NCBI GenBank assembly: GCA_003453515.1
Contig: DMLD01000029.1
Span: forward strand, 1-6,159
DNA: 6,159 nucleotides
Direction: 5' to 3'
DNA from: Lachnospiraceae bacterium
Lineage (GTDB): Bacteria > Bacillota > Clostridia > Lachnospirales > Lachnospiraceae
Shown here: positions 5,439 through 6,159 of the stretch, piece by piece
Layout of the letters: every line of letters starts with the position of its first letter
Position numbering within the stretch: position 1 is the first letter of the stretch
Notes under the pieces: generated by a model
Databases searched by the model: none
The model's input: only the letters and a program-made list of their open reading frames with translations
Told to the model about the DNA's origin: nothing
Translations under genes and position numbers: made by a program

Positions 5439-6159
5439 ATTCCGTAGCAATCCTCTCAACCTCGTTGATGGTCGTGATCCCCTTGAGCACCAGCTTTGCA
5501 GCGCCCATACGAAGGGTGGTAAGTCCCTCCTCCAAAGCGACCTTCTGTATCTCATCGGCGTTGCCGCCTGCGGATACTATGCGCCTTATGGCAGGAGTGA
5601 TCGGCATGATCTCGTACACACCTATACGACCGCGATATCCTGTTCCGTTGCAGGCAGCACATCCGCCCGCCTCATATATGACAGGCTTCGAATCGCCTCG
5701 TATGCGAAGCCTCAACTTATCTTCATCGTTTAACTCGTGTCCCCTGCGGCACTTCGGACACAGACGCCTTACAAGTCGCTGTGCTATGATGCCGACTACC
5801 GAATCCGCGATAAGGTACGGCTCCACGCCCATATCCTCAAGACGGGTGATGGTCGATGCAGCCGAGTTGGTATGCAGCGTTGATACAACAAGGTGTCCGG
5901 TGATGGCGGCCTTGACCGCGATACCGGCAGTCTCGCCGTCTCGGATCTCTCCAATCATGATGATATCCGGATCCTGTCGAAGGATGGATCTGAGCGCCGC
6001 AGCAAATGTAAGTCCGGCTTTATCATTTGTCTGCACCTGATTGATACCGTCCACGTTCGCCTCTACAGGGTCCTCGACGGTTATGATATTGACCGTTCCC
6101 TGATTGAGCTCTGAGAGCACGGTATAAAGCGTGGTGGACTTACCTGATCCGGTAGGTCC
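5437..6159 (-). CDS. pilB: Type IV pilus assembly (extension) ATPase PilB, C-terminal part (partial)
   Basis: The 5' end lies beyond the right window edge. The frame is open to the last base, where it already encodes the Walker A motif GPTGSGKST, and 240 residues are present. PilB/GspE-type ATPases drive pilin polymerisation at the platform. Counting from the first residue in the window, the Asp box ITVEDPVE is near 26-33, Walker [11 protein letters not shown] near 65-74, and the His box [11 protein letters not shown] near 87-97. CPKC (134-137) and CAAC (167-170) form the zinc-binding tetracysteine motif that marks PilB/GspE and is absent from Pil[10 protein letters not shown] follows, as expected. 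Apart from the missing N-terminal domains and about half of the usual length, nothing looks damaged. An internal GTG at 6118-6120 is not the real start, because it falls after the Walker A motif. It overlaps the pilT ribosome binding site and heads the operon seen here. Confidence 0.93.
   Translation of the reverse strand, partial: GPTGSGKSTTLYTVLSELNQGTVNIITVEDPVEANVDGINQVQTNDKAGLTFAAALRSILRQDPDIIMIGEIRDGETAGIAVKAAITGHLVVSTLHTNSAASTITRLEDMGVEPYLIADSVVGIIAQRLVRRLCPKCRRGHELNDEDKLRLRIRGDSKPVIYEAGGCAACNGTGYRGRIGVYEIMPITPAIRRIVSAGGNADEIQKVALEEGLTTLRMGAAKLVLKGITTINEVERIATE

Overview
The window reads as a chromosomal segment from a low-to-moderate GC Gram-positive anaerobe of the Clostridia, probably Lachnospiraceae-like. 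This is an inference from the style of the proteins (a clostridial-type CysK variant, a type IV pilus PilB/PilT/PilC set, a DUF4143 ATPase), from strong AGGAGG-type ribosome binding sites and from frequent GTG starts. No rRNA or other taxonomic marker is present.

Almost everything lies on the minus strand, so transcription runs from high to low coordinates. At the right edge is the 3' part of pilB (extension ATPase, cut by the window end at its Walker A motif), followed by pilT (retraction ATPase, 12 bp gap) and pilC (inner-membrane platform, 31 bp gap). These three form a compact type IV pilus operon: two hexameric ATPases drive pilus assembly and disassembly through the platform protein. 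No pilin, prepilin peptidase or pilM/N/O gene follows pilC; the pilus genes simply stop at 3117.

From about 3110 down to 1190 the DNA becomes visibly richer in A+T and carries two accessory genes: a 90-residue MNT-type minimal nucleotidyltransferase with no HEPN partner visible, and a 439-residue ATP-binding protein of the AAA_14/DUF4143 family. Between them (2522-2782) is a 260-base non-coding stretch. It holds a consensus sigma-A promoter (TTGACA, 17 bp, TATAAT) for the ATPase gene and two directly abutting 32-bp dyad-symmetric units, each centred on ATTCATATGAAT. These look like a tandem operator overlapping the -10 box and transcript start. This regulatory region is the most interesting element in the window.

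Downstream of the ATPase gene is a cysteine synthase gene (cysK type) with variant active-site motifs (GGSIKTR, TSGNQG). It has its own ribosome binding site and a possible -10 box, or is read through from the ATPase gene. It converges on the 3' end of an unrecognised plus-strand gene at the left edge. I found no tRNA, rRNA, CRISPR array, insertion sequence or origin.
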